A DNA stretch of 64,000 bases from Yamagishiella unicocca (lineage: Eukaryota > Chlorophyta > Chlorophyceae > Chlamydomonadales > Volvocaceae). Numbering within the stretch: the stretch's first letter is position 1; each line of letters starts with the position of its first letter. The stretch is taken from contig BDSL01000035.1 in NCBI GenBank assembly GCA_003116995.1, positions 124,001-188,000 on the forward strand, written 5' to 3'. Shown here in pieces: positions 1 to 11,290 of the stretch. The notes beneath the pieces were generated by a model, which was given only the letters and a program-made list of their open reading frames with translations, did not search any database and was not told the origin of the DNA. A program made the position numbers and the translations under genes.

Positions 1-3000
1 CGTTGAGGGGCGGCTTGTTGGGGGCCCAAGGGTGGGGCCTGGGGAGGGGGTCGGGGGGGAACAGGGCAGGGGACAGAAGGGGAGTGTGGTGGGGTAAGGG
101 GCAGCAGCCTCGCCACCGGGTGTGGTGGTCGGGACAACACATCAATACCACACCCCCGCACCCAGGCTGCTTCCCGACCACTACCAGTGTCTTCCACGTA
201 CTGCCTAGCAGGTTCCGCCTGGCGCTGTATCCATCTTGATTACTGATTTCCACGTCATGATAACAGTGCAACACATCACAACGGCCTCAATTGGCTCGGC
301 TACCAGGCTCTAAACCCTGAGTAAAGGCTCCCGGCCAACCTCCGCCCTCCCCCCCATCCCACATGCTCCGCGCCGACGGTCGACATTGGGCGCTGTGCGC
401 TCTGGCCAGGTGGGCCTTCCGGCCGGATTTGCGTACCGACCAGGCTCAAGAGTTTAGAGTCTGTATAGAAACTGTTTCAACGTACGCTACCTCCTCAAGC
501 TGTGGGCCTGGCGCGGACGCTGGACTTTCACGATGGTTCACGTCTCCCGTCACCACGGCCACGGCCTATATGCGGGGCCGGAGCCGGGCCCGGCTTGGCC
601 GAGTTCATGCCACCGCATGCTCAGCCAACGAAGCAAAGCCCTCCCGCATGCGCCCCAAACGTGAACGCAACTTCGACAGCTCGGTTTCTGTTCCTCCAGG
701 CGCCTCAGGCAAGACTTGTCCGCAGGAATCCGGTAGCCAAACGTAGCTCCGCCGGCATACACACCCAAACGTGTGTTCCGGACTATTCGCCGCTCCTTTC
801 GCCTCCCACATCATCCACATGAGGTTTCTCCACCAGTCCTCCCCCCCGACTATGCGCCAGCTACACAACCCAATTCGTGTAACGGGGTACTCCAGCATGC
901 GCCCATACCTTAAGTGTCCCAAGATAATGCGCCAGAAGTTCTACCTATTGTCGTGTAGCCGGTCTTTATGGGCCCCCCCCCCCGACGCGATGGCTTCCCC
1001 ACCTGGTAACAGCGTGACCCTTGGCCGCTTCGAACTTGCGGCCCAGGTGCGACAGCAGGTCGGCGTCCACTCCAGGGAGGGCCTCAAAACGCGGCCAGGT
1101 CTGGTTCTCCTCCTCGGCGATGTGGTGGTATAGCACCTGCGCTCAGGGGGCCAGCCAGGGGGCAGGGCAGGGGCAGCAGGGGAGGACCCCACCGGCGCCG
1201 TATGCGCGAGTCACTGTCCCAGCAGCTGCAGGAAGTGGGTTAAGGCTTGACACCCAGATATACGATGGTGGGTGGCAACATCCAGATCAATCCTTCCCAA
1301 ATAAGGCGCATGCGAGGCGGTGCAAAGGCGGGGCACATCCGGTGGGCACATACAGCGGTATAGGGCATATCCGGTGGGCATATCCGGTGGGCATATCCGG
1401 TGGGCATATCCGGTGGGCATATCCGGCGATTACATGCAGCGGCAGTGTCGCGGACGTGCGCACCTTCATGGCCTCTTCCAGCTTGGCGGTGTAGGCCGCC
1501 TCGCCCTTCCTCTCAATCGTCATGTTGTTGGCCTGGCAGTTGGAAGACAAGCAGGCGCGGTTGGACAATGCCTCGCTCGGCGATATACCCGGTATGCACA
1601 GCAAACTACAGTTACAGCGGGTAGTAGATGGTGGCTGGCAGTTGACGCTCCGTATTGGTGGTGGTTGGGATGCCACGCGCGCTGCTGCTGCCAGCCTGCT
1701 GCTGTGGGCTTTAGGGGGGTAACCCAACCCAAGTGGCCACCGCCGTCGCTTCATACCCCTTCGATCTGTCGGAGCGTGCGCCACTACAACTCCACCGCCG
1801 ACCACCACGGCCTGACCCCGCCTACCGCCCCTTGGCAACCCACACCACCGCTCAGCCCATATCTCCGCAGCGCAAGCCCTCACCCCTCAGCCCTACGTCA
1901 CCCACTATCCCCGTCGCGCCCCTCCATCCTCCCCTCGACCTCGGTTAACCCCCGACCCGTACAATCGTACAAGGCCGTACCTCGTACAGCAGGTCCTTCA
2001 GCTTCTGGTGACCGTCCATGCCCAGCAAGTGGTCCGCTGCCTCGTCACCCAGTCGCCGGCGGATCTGGGGAGGGGCGGCCGGAGCAGGAACAGGAACGGA
2101 AACCGGGGAATTAAGGTCCAGGGAACGCAGTCCGGGAGACATGCAGGCGGACGGCTATCCTACAGAGACGTACAGGGACATACGCGGACACACAGGGGCG
2201 TGCAGGGACGTACAGGGACGTACATGGACGTACATGGACGTACATGGACGTACATGGACGTACATGGACGTACAGGGACGTTCAGGGACGTGCAGGGACG
2301 TGCCCGCACGCCTAGCTAAGCCCCCTCACCCCCTCTCCTAAGCCCCGCCACTCCCCGCTCCCCCCACCTCGGGGTACATGACCTCCTCCTCCGCGGAGCT
2401 GTGCATCGCGATCTCACGGATCAGTGCCCAGCCCTGAAACCCACCACACGAGGGGGCGGGGGAGGGCGGGAGGGTGAGCCCGGGAGCTACGGTACTTAGG
2501 TGGAGGAGGGGGGCTGCAGGCTGGGTTGCTGCCGCAGTAGCGGTGGCGCAAGCAAGCGGCTTGGGAGCGCGCGATTAGGAGGGCAGGCAAGCCGGAGGTG
2601 GAGGTGGAGATGGAGTAGTCGCGCGCGGTGTGCGGTGGGCTTGGGATCAGCCGATGCATGAAGATGGTCGAAAGAGGCAGTGCGCGGGGAGTGGGCGTGA
2701 TTGAGGTTGGGTGTGTGGGCCTAACGAGGCGGACAGTGCGGGGCGCTTAGGGGTGCGGGGCTGCTGCGGCGGACAGCTCGGCACGTCAGTTCCTCCAAAG
2801 TGTAAACTGCTACAAGTCTCGCTAGAGTCGTCCCAGTGGCGTCCAACCCCTCACGGCCCTCCCTCCCTGGAGATGTTCGCGGCCCACCCACAAAGCCAGC
2901 TCACCAGCTTCTGCTTCATCTCGTTGTTCATGTTGGGACCGTTGTACTCGCTCCACAACGACTTGAAGTTGGCGTGGTCCTGTTGAGGGGAATGGAGGGG

Positions 3001-3440
3001 AGGGTTCAGGGCAGAGCGCGCATATGTTTGGAAAGGCAACCCGGTAGTAGTAACTGTTACAGTGGGTTCCAGACCAGCCAGAAGGTAGGACCATCGGGCA
3101 CATCGCCTGACGCTGGTGTTAGGTAGGCAGAACGTACAGCGCCGCGCTGCGTCCGTTGCAGGCCGGCCGTCGCCCCACACGCATAATCACGCACAGCGCA
3201 AAGCCAGGATGAATCACAAATGCCCACAGACGTTGTTATGGAGCGCAATGGCGGGTCGTTCCGCCCGCAATGGCAGTCTGCAACTCAAGACCCGTGGGTC
3301 GGCTGGGCCTTCGTTATGGTGGTCTAGCGCGGCGACGCGCGCAACAGAGGGCTCCCTGGCTCCCGGTTAGAAGGAGTGGAACTGACCTGGTTGATCATGC
3401 TGATAATCGACGGATGCGTTGGGGTATCGGTGGCCGCCAT
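1..3440 (-). CDS. Hemerythrin (HHE cation-binding) family protein, partial, seven exons visible
   Basis: A di-iron, four-helix-bundle protein of the hemerythrin/HHE family, which binds oxygen or senses iron and redox; the exact role here is unknown. Exons, in minus-strand order, are 3440-3387, 2979-2905, 2433-2368, 2064-1981, 1532-1464, 1136-1003 and 38 to beyond base 1. All six introns are GT-AG; the first five are in phase 0 and the last splits an Arg codon. The ATG at 3440 opens MAATDTP. Likely ligands are D19-H20, H54 with E58 (IAMHSSAEEEVMYPE), H77, H84 and the second HHE-like motif H120-H121 to E124-E126 (LYHHIAEEENQTWP). The reading continues as TRPHPWAPNKPP, typical of the family just after the bundle. 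The C-terminus lies outside the window. Introns 3 and 5 hold minisatellites, and intron 1 holds a dispersed 60-bp motif. The family assignment is firm; the exon joins are read by eye. Confidence 0.88.
1334..1427. repeat. 13-bp minisatellite in hemerythrin intron 5
   Basis: Four exact head-to-tail copies of CATATCCGGTGGG occupy 1366-1417. A partial copy follows, and a diverged copy (CACATCCGGTGGG) precedes them. It lies wholly within the intron between the exons at 1464-1532 and 1003-1136. Confidence 0.95.
2161..2300. repeat. 10-bp minisatellite in hemerythrin intron 3
   Basis: Fourteen consecutive 10-bp units of the form TACAKGGACG, with no spacers. Five adjacent units are exactly TACATGGACG (2221-2270); the outer units are more diverged, as expected when slippage renews the middle of an array. 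It lies inside the intron between exons 2368-2433 and 1981-2064. Confidence 0.95.
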
Positions 3441-4237
3441 CCTGAAGAGCGCTGGCTGCGTACGGGTGATGAGAGTTGGCTGGCAGTATCGCGGTGTGAG
3501 GTTGAGCAGTCTGGCTGCCCTGTGACCGATTGCTCGCAACATAAAGTGACTATAAAAGGTTCTTGTCGGAGGCGGTGTCCGAGCGGCTGCTTAAATGCGC
3601 CTTCGCGTGACGCCCCGGCTGCTGGCGACGATCCGCTCTGACGTCAATCGTCGTACAATGTACGTTCGCGTGTCGGCTGCCTCCTCTGGAGAGTTACGGT
3701 GATTTCCTTTAGCCGGATGACGTATGAGGGGCTTGTCCGAGGAAAACAACAGATTACTCGCGATGGTTTCAGGTTTATACGCACAGAACGCAGCGAGCAA
3801 ATGGTTATGCATCGCAGTGCAGGGTCCGTCACTATTCGCCGACCCGCCAACTCCGTAAAGATAAAAATGTTCAGTTTGCCTACTCCTCCTATAGAGGAGA
3901 TCGATCTCTAGGCTGCAGGCCGAGGTGATCCTCATGACGATAGGGGCGGGGCAGCGCCGCTGTCGAATATGTCATTCCTGCAAGTCTTCCTCACCCTTGC
4001 CATGCTTCCGCAAATTTTCGCGTCATAGCTATTTTCGCGTCATAGACTGAAAGCATGAAACTTCGCAGACGCACGCCGTAGCTTGCAACCCGCACGACTA
4101 ACTCGTCGTTCCGCAACTGCTTGCTAAGCAGCGCACGGCTTCGCGGTGGCATCGCCTCCATCGTGTCGCAGACGTGAGGTAGGTTCAGGACCAATAGCCT
4201 TGCACGCACGAGCATTTCATGCATTTCACACGCTTAG
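2640..4237. repeat. Left flank repeat (paralogue of 57243-58387)
   Basis: Bases 2640-2890 match 57243-57500 and bases 3490-4237 match 57640-58387 in the same orientation, with scattered substitutions and small indels. The part between them on the left (2890-3490) holds the first two hemerythrin exons; on the right it is replaced by about 140 unrelated bases. The repeat therefore carries the hemerythrin upstream region. From 3441 to 4237 I see no coding exon; a TATAAAAGG string at 3552 on the plus strand is not conserved in the right copy. Confidence 0.8.
3051..3111 (+). repeat. Dispersed ~60-bp motif, copy in hemerythrin intron 1
   Basis: The motif runs TAACTGTTACAGTGGGTTCC, then AGACCA, then AGGTAG, then ACCATCGGGC. 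It recurs at 20291-20345 and 46118-46172, and inverted in every U2 unit (for example 6776-6832). Terminal repeats are not evident, so its class is unknown. Confidence 0.7.
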
Positions 4238-4471
4238 AGCTGGCCGCCTTCGCCTGCGCCCCAGTAGAGGATAGACAAGAGGATCGTGGTCAGGAAGCGA
4301 CAATCGCAAACACGCGACGCGAACCGGCTTGGGTGGACACACTTAGTCTCCGGCAGAGTTGCCTAACCAGCGAGTGCGTGCACTGCAATGTACGCCTAGG
4401 CCTCCACGGCAACGGCGTCGCCGAAAAATGACGAAGAACACTGTACGCACAGTTCTTATTACCATTACTAC

Positions 4472-7400
4472 GCGTCCGGGCCATCTCACACATACAACGC
4501 GACTGGAAACTACCCGCAAAAGGATTACCGAGACCCCACAGCGTTTGTCACCCACTGCAACAAGTACTACTACCCTCATGTCGTCCGGCCACACAAGGCG
4601 ACCGGAAACTACCCGCAAAAAGGGGCCTCTCACAGCGCCCAAACCCTTTTGGGGGAGCCCCAATAATGCTGCACCCCCTGGAAGAAAGGCCCAGAATCCC
4701 GACACCCCACGGCGGATGGCATGATTATGGAGATCAAACCCAGGGACAACAGCAAGAGGGCCACCGGCCCCCGACCTCTTAAGGGCCGCAGCCATAAACC
4801 AGCACCGAACACCCATGGCGACACAGGGTTGCACGGTCGGATGGGCCTGCACCAATTAGACCTGCGCCCGGCGGGCCATCCACACCTTCACGAACGAATC
4901 CGGACCGCAAGTTGGTCAACCACGACCTGAGGCAACGGCGGGCACAACCGGCAGAAGTGGTGCATTCGAGGGGAGCCCCCCTCCCGGACGCTCCTGAGGA
5001 GGCAGGCGCGCCAAACCCACAGAGCGCAGTCGCCACTCCCCGGACATGCGAGTTCCCAAGAAAGACGGGGGAGCCCATGCACGGTCAGCTGCCACCGTCT
5101 TTCCTTTTGGGGGGCCTCGCTCCCACCTCACCCCAGACCAGAGCCGCCTGCTGATAACGTGGTGCAGGAGATGCGCTTGAATATTACTTGGACGGAGTCG
5201 GCGTGTTATGGAGCAGTCTTTGGTTAATTGGGTAGGGTGCACGGCTGCAGCGGTAGTGTAAGGCCGCAACCATGCTGGCGGGTCGGGAGCGCAAGCGCCC
5301 CCACTGACCACGCCCCCTAGAAAGATTGAAGTTAATCGCAGGTCCTCAATGAGGACCATATAAGCGATTAAGCTTATAAGAACAGATACTACACATGATC
5401 TGAGCCAAAAGGCCGAGAAAGGTATGATAATAATGGAGCAGGCGCACAATCCAGACAGGGTGTGGACGTACGCAAAATTTGGCTAATGCGATGGTGGGCC
5501 TACGCCCCGCCCACCTGCTGCTGTGCGTGGTCGCTCCCATAGCGCCCCTCACCCACCCCGCCAGCAGGTCCAACAGAAAAACACATGGAATGCTTGGAAT
5601 GTCGTATGATGACGTGTGGCAAGCGCCGGAGTATAAGCATCCCCTCCCAATTATAATAATGAGTAGCCGAGGTACTGCTGCCTGCTGGCTCCTAACACGT
5701 AGGCAACCATGATGGCCCCACCATGTACGGAAATATTATTATGCGATGCATGGTTATTGATTCATACGTTGGAAGCGGAACGTGCATAAGGGGTGATATG
5801 TAAGCAAGTGGGTACGTAGTGGGGTAGACCTTCCCGTGCCAGCAGCAAGCAGCAGGTTCGCCTGAGTGGCTGGACGTTCACGGCTAGCCCGCTGCGTACA
5901 GGAGGGCCCGGACATACAGTTAAACGCTGCTGTCGCCATGCAGGAGTGCGTGTCTAGCAGCAAGGAGGGCGGCCATCCTAGTAACCGTCCATCCAGGGCA
6001 AATTATGCATGCCGGCACTGTTAAAATGTGCATCTAGCAGGTGGTGGCTGGCGGGTCTGTCCATGAGTCAGCCCTACGTTCGTACATACCTATTCCACAA
6101 ACGACCAACGTGCCATGTGGGCTCATTCAAGGCCACCGCTGTGGCCTACAGAGGAACGTGCGCCCAAGGCACCCAAACCGCACAATCAAACAGCCCAGAC
6201 CGCCCAAGCCACCGAAACTGCCCAGACTGCCCACACCTTACTTGCTGCTAACATGCACGCCTCCCTCGCCCCGCATATTCCGTCCATTGCAACACCCATG
6301 CGACCCTCCTCCCCTTTCTGTAACTTTCCTAAACGCCGCCGCCGGGGTTTCTTCGGTGCTTTGGCCCCTGCCCACCCGTTCCGCATCCCGACTGCCGTTG
6401 CTGACGCCCGAGGGTAGGTGACCCTTGCCCGCATGTTTCGAGCCGATCGCCATCACCGCACGCTCTGGGCGCTGGCCAGGTGACTTAAACAGCTGGGTAG
6501 GGAAGACGTCTTGCTTGCGTTTTTGCCTGTCTATTGCGTTCTTGGGCATAGGGGCATGCGTCTGGGCTCTCACGGTCTCCGGCGCCTCCGGCATCCTACC
6601 ACGGACACTGGCTGGCCCGGTCCGGTAGTTTACTGCTTCTTCCGCCACTTCGACCACAAGCTCTCGGTCGGTAATCGGGCGGGTCGCTCGGGGCGTCATC
6701 GCGTTTCGCTACCTCATCGCCAGCCACCTCACAAGCGCTTCACAAGTTTGTCCTTCTTCCTGCGTCTCTTTCAGTGTCAGACGATGCGCCCGATGGTTCT
6801 ACCTTTTGGTCTGGGGCCCAATGTAACGGTTACTGCTGCAGTTCTCCCACTTGCTTGCGCCCAAAACAAACCGGCTTCGCAAACGTCGGTGTGCTCTCCG
6901 CCAACTGGCTGTATGGGCCATATATGCGGATTTGAAAGCTGAAGTATCTTTAGTGGTGCTCGTGCTCTATTATTGGAACGGCTAGGCCAGTAAAACTCGC
7001 CGTTGCTGTTCGCAGCAGCCCAAGTCGAACATTTCATATGTCGGTGTGCTCTCCGCCAACTGGCTGTATGTTCCATATATGCGGATTCGAAAGCTGTGGT
7101 ATCTTTAGTGGTGCTTGAGCTCTTTTGGAACGGCTAGACGCACCCCTGCTCAAACGTCGCCTCGTCACGGATCCCGGGATCCAGACCAGCATCTACAGCA
7201 TGGTTACTAGATAGGGATGCCTAGTTGCTGCCGCGCTTCATCCAACACCACACATCAAATTAAATCATAAAGTCTTGTTGTATGTTGGCATGCAGTGCAT
7301 GGAACCCGTGCTGGACTGCAACCGCCTTTATTTCACTAGGCCTGTAAGTACAGCAGCGTGCGGTGCTAGTACCTCCTTGCTGCGGAGAGCTCTCCAAGCC

Positions 7401-7875
7401 GGTGCTTCTGCCGAGCGCACTCCAGGCCGAATTCATCCGTCTTTATGGGAGCAAGCTCCCAGCAGCCGGTGTTTCCAGCCGCGGAAACACCTCGACTGAA
7501 TCACGATGCCAGTGGGTGCGGTGTGGCTCTGGCTGACGTTGGTGAGCTGCTGGGTTCACACACACGCAAGGCCCACACCCCTTCAAGCAGCAGCGAGCAG
7601 TGTACGTTGTGTTGCCACTAAGGCACCAAGCAAGCGCCTTAGCCTAGGTGATGCGCTGCTGATAATAAAACCTTGCAGCAGGCGTCGATCAAATCTAAAA
7701 GACACCCGAACCAGCAGCAGCCGGCGTCAGTCGCTAGCTACCAAATGTATTGTAAACCCTGACGAGGCCAAATAGGGTCCCTGACCCTACCTGTAGGATC
7801 GTTCGGCGTATGTATTTCCTCTTGTTTCCCTCAACGCGACTCTACGGGAGGGAAGGCATAACCAGGGTAAACTAT
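4472..7875. repeat. U2 array unit R1
   Basis: First unit of the tandem array. Similarity to the other units starts abruptly at the GCGTCCGGG string at 4472, and 4238-4471 is unique sequence with nothing recognisable. It contains the U2 gene at 5236-5425, a CCGCCCAAG-rich stretch (6170-6240), the inverted 60-bp motif (6776-6832), a ~155-bp internal direct duplication (about 6885 and 7040) and a pair of short hairpins (7447-7491). No ORF in the unit has a recognisable domain or keeps its frame in all units. Confidence 0.92.
5236..5425 (-). ncRNA. U2: U2 spliceosomal snRNA, copy 1 (unit R1)
   Basis: U2 snRNA pairs with the intron branch site and with U6 in the spliceosome. Read on the minus strand, the RNA begins AUACCUUUCUCGGCC and UUUUGGCU as in plants, then the branch-point recognition region GUGUAGUAUCUGUUCUUAU. 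Stem IIa pairs AUAAGC with GCUUAU, stem IIb pairs GGUCCUC with GAGGACC around AUU, and the alternative stem IIc pairs UUAAUCGC with GCGAUUAA. Stem III follows with a GCUUGC turn, then stem IV with a CACUACC loop and a GUGCACC end, giving about 190 nt against 188-196 in animals and plants. The Sm-site position reads AAUCUUUCUAG rather than a pure U tract. The 5' end is fixed by homology; the exact 3' end is approximate. Confidence 0.93.
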
Positions 7876-10800
7876 GCGTCCGGGCCATCTCACACATACA
7901 AGGCGACTGGAAACTACCCGCAAATAAAAGGATTACCGAGACCCCATAGCGTTTGTCACCCACTGCAACAAGTACTACTTCTACACGCATGTCGTCCGGC
8001 CACACAAGGCGACCTGAAACTACTACCTGCAAAAAAGGGCCTCTCACAGCGCCCAAACCCTTCTGGGGGAGCACCAATAATGCTGCACCCCCTGGAAAAG
8101 AAAGCCCAGAAAGCCAACACCCCACGGCGGATGGCGTGATCCTGGAGATCAAACCCAGGGACAACAGCAAGAGGGCCACCAGCCCCCGACCTCTTAAGGG
8201 CCGCAGCCATAAACCAGCGCCGAACACCCATGGCGACACAGGGTTGCACGGTCGGATGGGCCTGCACCAATTAGACCTGCGCCCGGCGGGCCATCCACAC
8301 CTTCACGAACGAATCCGGACCGCAAGTTGGTCAACCACGACCTGAGGCAACGGCGGGCACAACCGGCAGAAGTGGTGCATTCGAGGGGAGCCCCCCTCCC
8401 GGACGCTCCTGAGGAGGCAGGCGCGCCAAACCCACAGAGCGCAGTCGCCACTCCCCGGACATGCGAGTTCCCAAGAAAGACGGGGGAGCCCATGCACGGT
8501 CAGCCGCCACCGTCTTTCCTTTTGGGGGGCCTCGCTCCCACCTCACCCCAGACCAGAGCCGCCTGCTGATAACGTGGTGCAGGAGATGCGCTTGAATATT
8601 ACTTGGACGGAGTCGGCGTGTTATGGAGCAGTCTTTGGTTAATTGGGTAGGGTGCACGGCTGCAGCGGTAGTGTAAGGCCGCAACCATGCTGGCGGGTCG
8701 GGAGCGCAAGCGCCCCCACTGACCACGCCCCCTAGAAAGATTGAAGTTAATCGCAGGTCCTCAATGAGGACCATATAAGCGATTAAGCTTATAAGAACAG
8801 ATACTACACATGATCTGAGCCAAAAGGCCGAGAAAGGTATGATAATAATGGAGCAGGCGCACAATCCAGACAGGGTGTGGACGTACGCAAAATTTGGCTA
8901 ATGCGATGGTGGGCCTACGCCCCGCCCACCTGCTGCTGTGCGTGGTCGCTCCCATAGCGCCCCTCACCCACCCCGCCAGCAGGTCCAACAGAAAAACACA
9001 TGGAATGCTTGGAATGTCGTATGATGACGTGTGGCAAGCGCCGGAGTATAAGCATCCCCTCCCAATTATAATAATGAGTAGCCGAGGTACTGCTGCCTGC
9101 TGGCTCCAAACACGTAGGCAACCATGATGGCCCCACCATCTACGGAAATATTATTATGCGATGCATGGTTATTGATTCATACGTTGGAAGCGGAACGTGC
9201 ATAAGGGGTGATATGTAAGCAAGTGGGTACGTAGTGGGGTAGACCTTCCCGTGCCAGCAGCAAGCAGCAGGTTCGCCTGAGTGGCTGGACGTTCACGGCT
9301 AGCCCGCTGCGTACAGGAGGGCCCGGACATACAGTTAAACGCTGCTGTCGCCATGCAGGAGTGCGTGTCTAGCAGCAAGGAGGGCGGCCATCCTAGTAAC
9401 CGTCCATCCAGGGCAAATTATGCATGCCGGCACTGTTAAAATGTGCATCTAGCAGGTGGTGGCTGGCGGGTCTGTCCATGAGTCAGCCCTACGTTCGTAC
9501 ATACCTATTCCACAAACGACCAACGTGCCATGTGGGCTCATTCAAGGCCACCGCTGTGGCCTACAGAGGAACGTGCGCCCAAGGCACCCAAACCGCACAA
9601 TCAAACAGCCCAGACCGCCCAAGCCACCGAAACTGCCCAGACTGCCCACACCTTACTTGCTGCTAACATGCACGCCTCCCTCGCCCCGCATATTCCGTCC
9701 ATTGCAACACCCATGCGACCCTCCTCCCCTTTCTGTAACTTTCCTAAACGCCGCCGCCGGGGTTTCTTCGGTGCTTTGGCCCCTGCCCACCCGTTCCGCA
9801 TCCCGACTGCCGTTGCTGACGCCCGAGGGTAGGTGACCCTTGCCCGCATGTTTCGAGCCGATCGCCATCACCGCACGCTCTGGGCGCTGGCCAGGTGACT
9901 TAAACAGCTGGGTAGGGAAGACGTCTTGCTTGCGTTTTTGCCTGTCTATTGCGTTCTTGGGCATAGGGGCATGCGTCTGGGCTCTCACGGTCTCCGGCGC
10001 CTCCGGCATCCTACCACGGACACTGGCTGGCCCGGTCCGGTAGTTTACTGCTTCTTCCGCCACTTCGACCACAAGCTCTCGGTCGGTAATCGGGCGGGTC
10101 GCTCGGGGCGTCATCGCGTTTCGCTACCTCATCGCCAGCCACCTCACAAGCGCTTCACAAGTTTGTCCTTCTTCCTGCGTCTCTTTCAGTGTCAGACGAT
10201 GCGCCCGATGGTTCTACCTTTTGGTCTGGGGCCCAATGTAACGGTTACTGCTGCAGTTCTCCCACTTGCTTGCGCCCAAAACAAACCGGCTTCGCAAACG
10301 TCGGTGTGCTCTCCGCCAACTGGCTGTATGGGCCATATATGCGGATTTGAAAGCTGAAGTATCTTTAGTGGTGCTCGTGCTCTATTATTGGAACGGCTAG
10401 GCCAGTAAAACTCGCCGTTGCTGTTCGCAGCAGCCCAAGTCGAACATTTCATATGTCGGTGTGCTCTCCGCCAACTGGCTGTATGTTCCATATATGCGGA
10501 TTCGAAAGCTGTGGTATCTTTAGTGGTGCTTGAGCTCTTTTGGAACGGCTAGACGCACCCCTGCTCAAACGTCGCCTCGTCACGGATCCCGGGATCCAGA
10601 CCAGCATCTACAGCATGGTTACTAGATAGGGATGCCTAGTTGCTGCCGCGCTTCATCCAACACCACACATCAAATTAAATCATAAAGTCTTGTTGTATGT
10701 TGGCATGCAGTGCATGGAACCCGTGCTGGACTGCAACCGCCTTTATTTCACTAGGCCTGTAAGTACAGCAGCGTGCGGTGCTAGTACCTCCTTGCTGCGG

Positions 10801-11290
10801 AGAGCTCTCCAAGCCGGTGCTTCTGCCGAGCGCACTCCAGGCCGAATTCATCCGTCTTTATGGGAGCAAGCTCCCAGCAGCCGGTGTTTCCAGCCGCGGA
10901 AACACCTCGACTGAATCACGATGCCAGTGGGTGCGGTGTGGCTCTGGCTGACGTTGGTGAGCTGCTGGGTTCACACACACGCAAGGCCCACACCCCTTCA
11001 AGCAGCAGCGAGCAGTGTACGTTGTGTTGCCACTAAGGCACCAAGCAAGCGCCTTAGCCTAGGTGATGCGCTGCTGATAATAAAACCTTGCAGCAGGCGT
11101 CGATCAAATCTAAAAGACACCCGAACCAGCAGCAGCCGGCGTCAGTCGCTAGCTACCAAATGTATTGTAAACCCTGACGAGGCCAAATAGGGTCCCTGAC
11201 CCTACCTGTAGGATCGTTCGGCGTATGTATTTCCTCTTGTTTCCCTCAACGCGACTCTACGGGAGGGAAGGCATAACCAGGGTAAACTAT
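7876..11290. repeat. U2 array unit R2 (3415 bp)
   Basis: Complete unit, nearly identical to R1 and R3. The identical spacing of every landmark, including the U2 gene, defines the 3415-bp period. Confidence 0.95.
8651..8840 (-). ncRNA. U2: U2 spliceosomal snRNA, copy 2 (unit R2)
   Basis: Lies exactly 3415 bp from the copy at 5236-5425, with no base change seen over the 190 nt. Confidence 0.93.

Noticed and set aside
2161..2300. CRISPR-like array
   Set aside because: Units are directly abutting 10-mers without spacers, inside an intron of a eukaryotic gene.
3570..3610. GTGTCCGAGCGGC string, tRNA-like D-arm (also near 57735)
   Set aside because: No anticodon arm, T arm with GGTTCRA, or acceptor stem can be built around it.
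4916..5449. A 177-codon minus-strand ORF repeated in each unit
   Set aside because: It overlaps the U2 gene on the same strand, has no recognisable domain, and is broken in variant units R5 and R9. The RNA gene explains the conservation.
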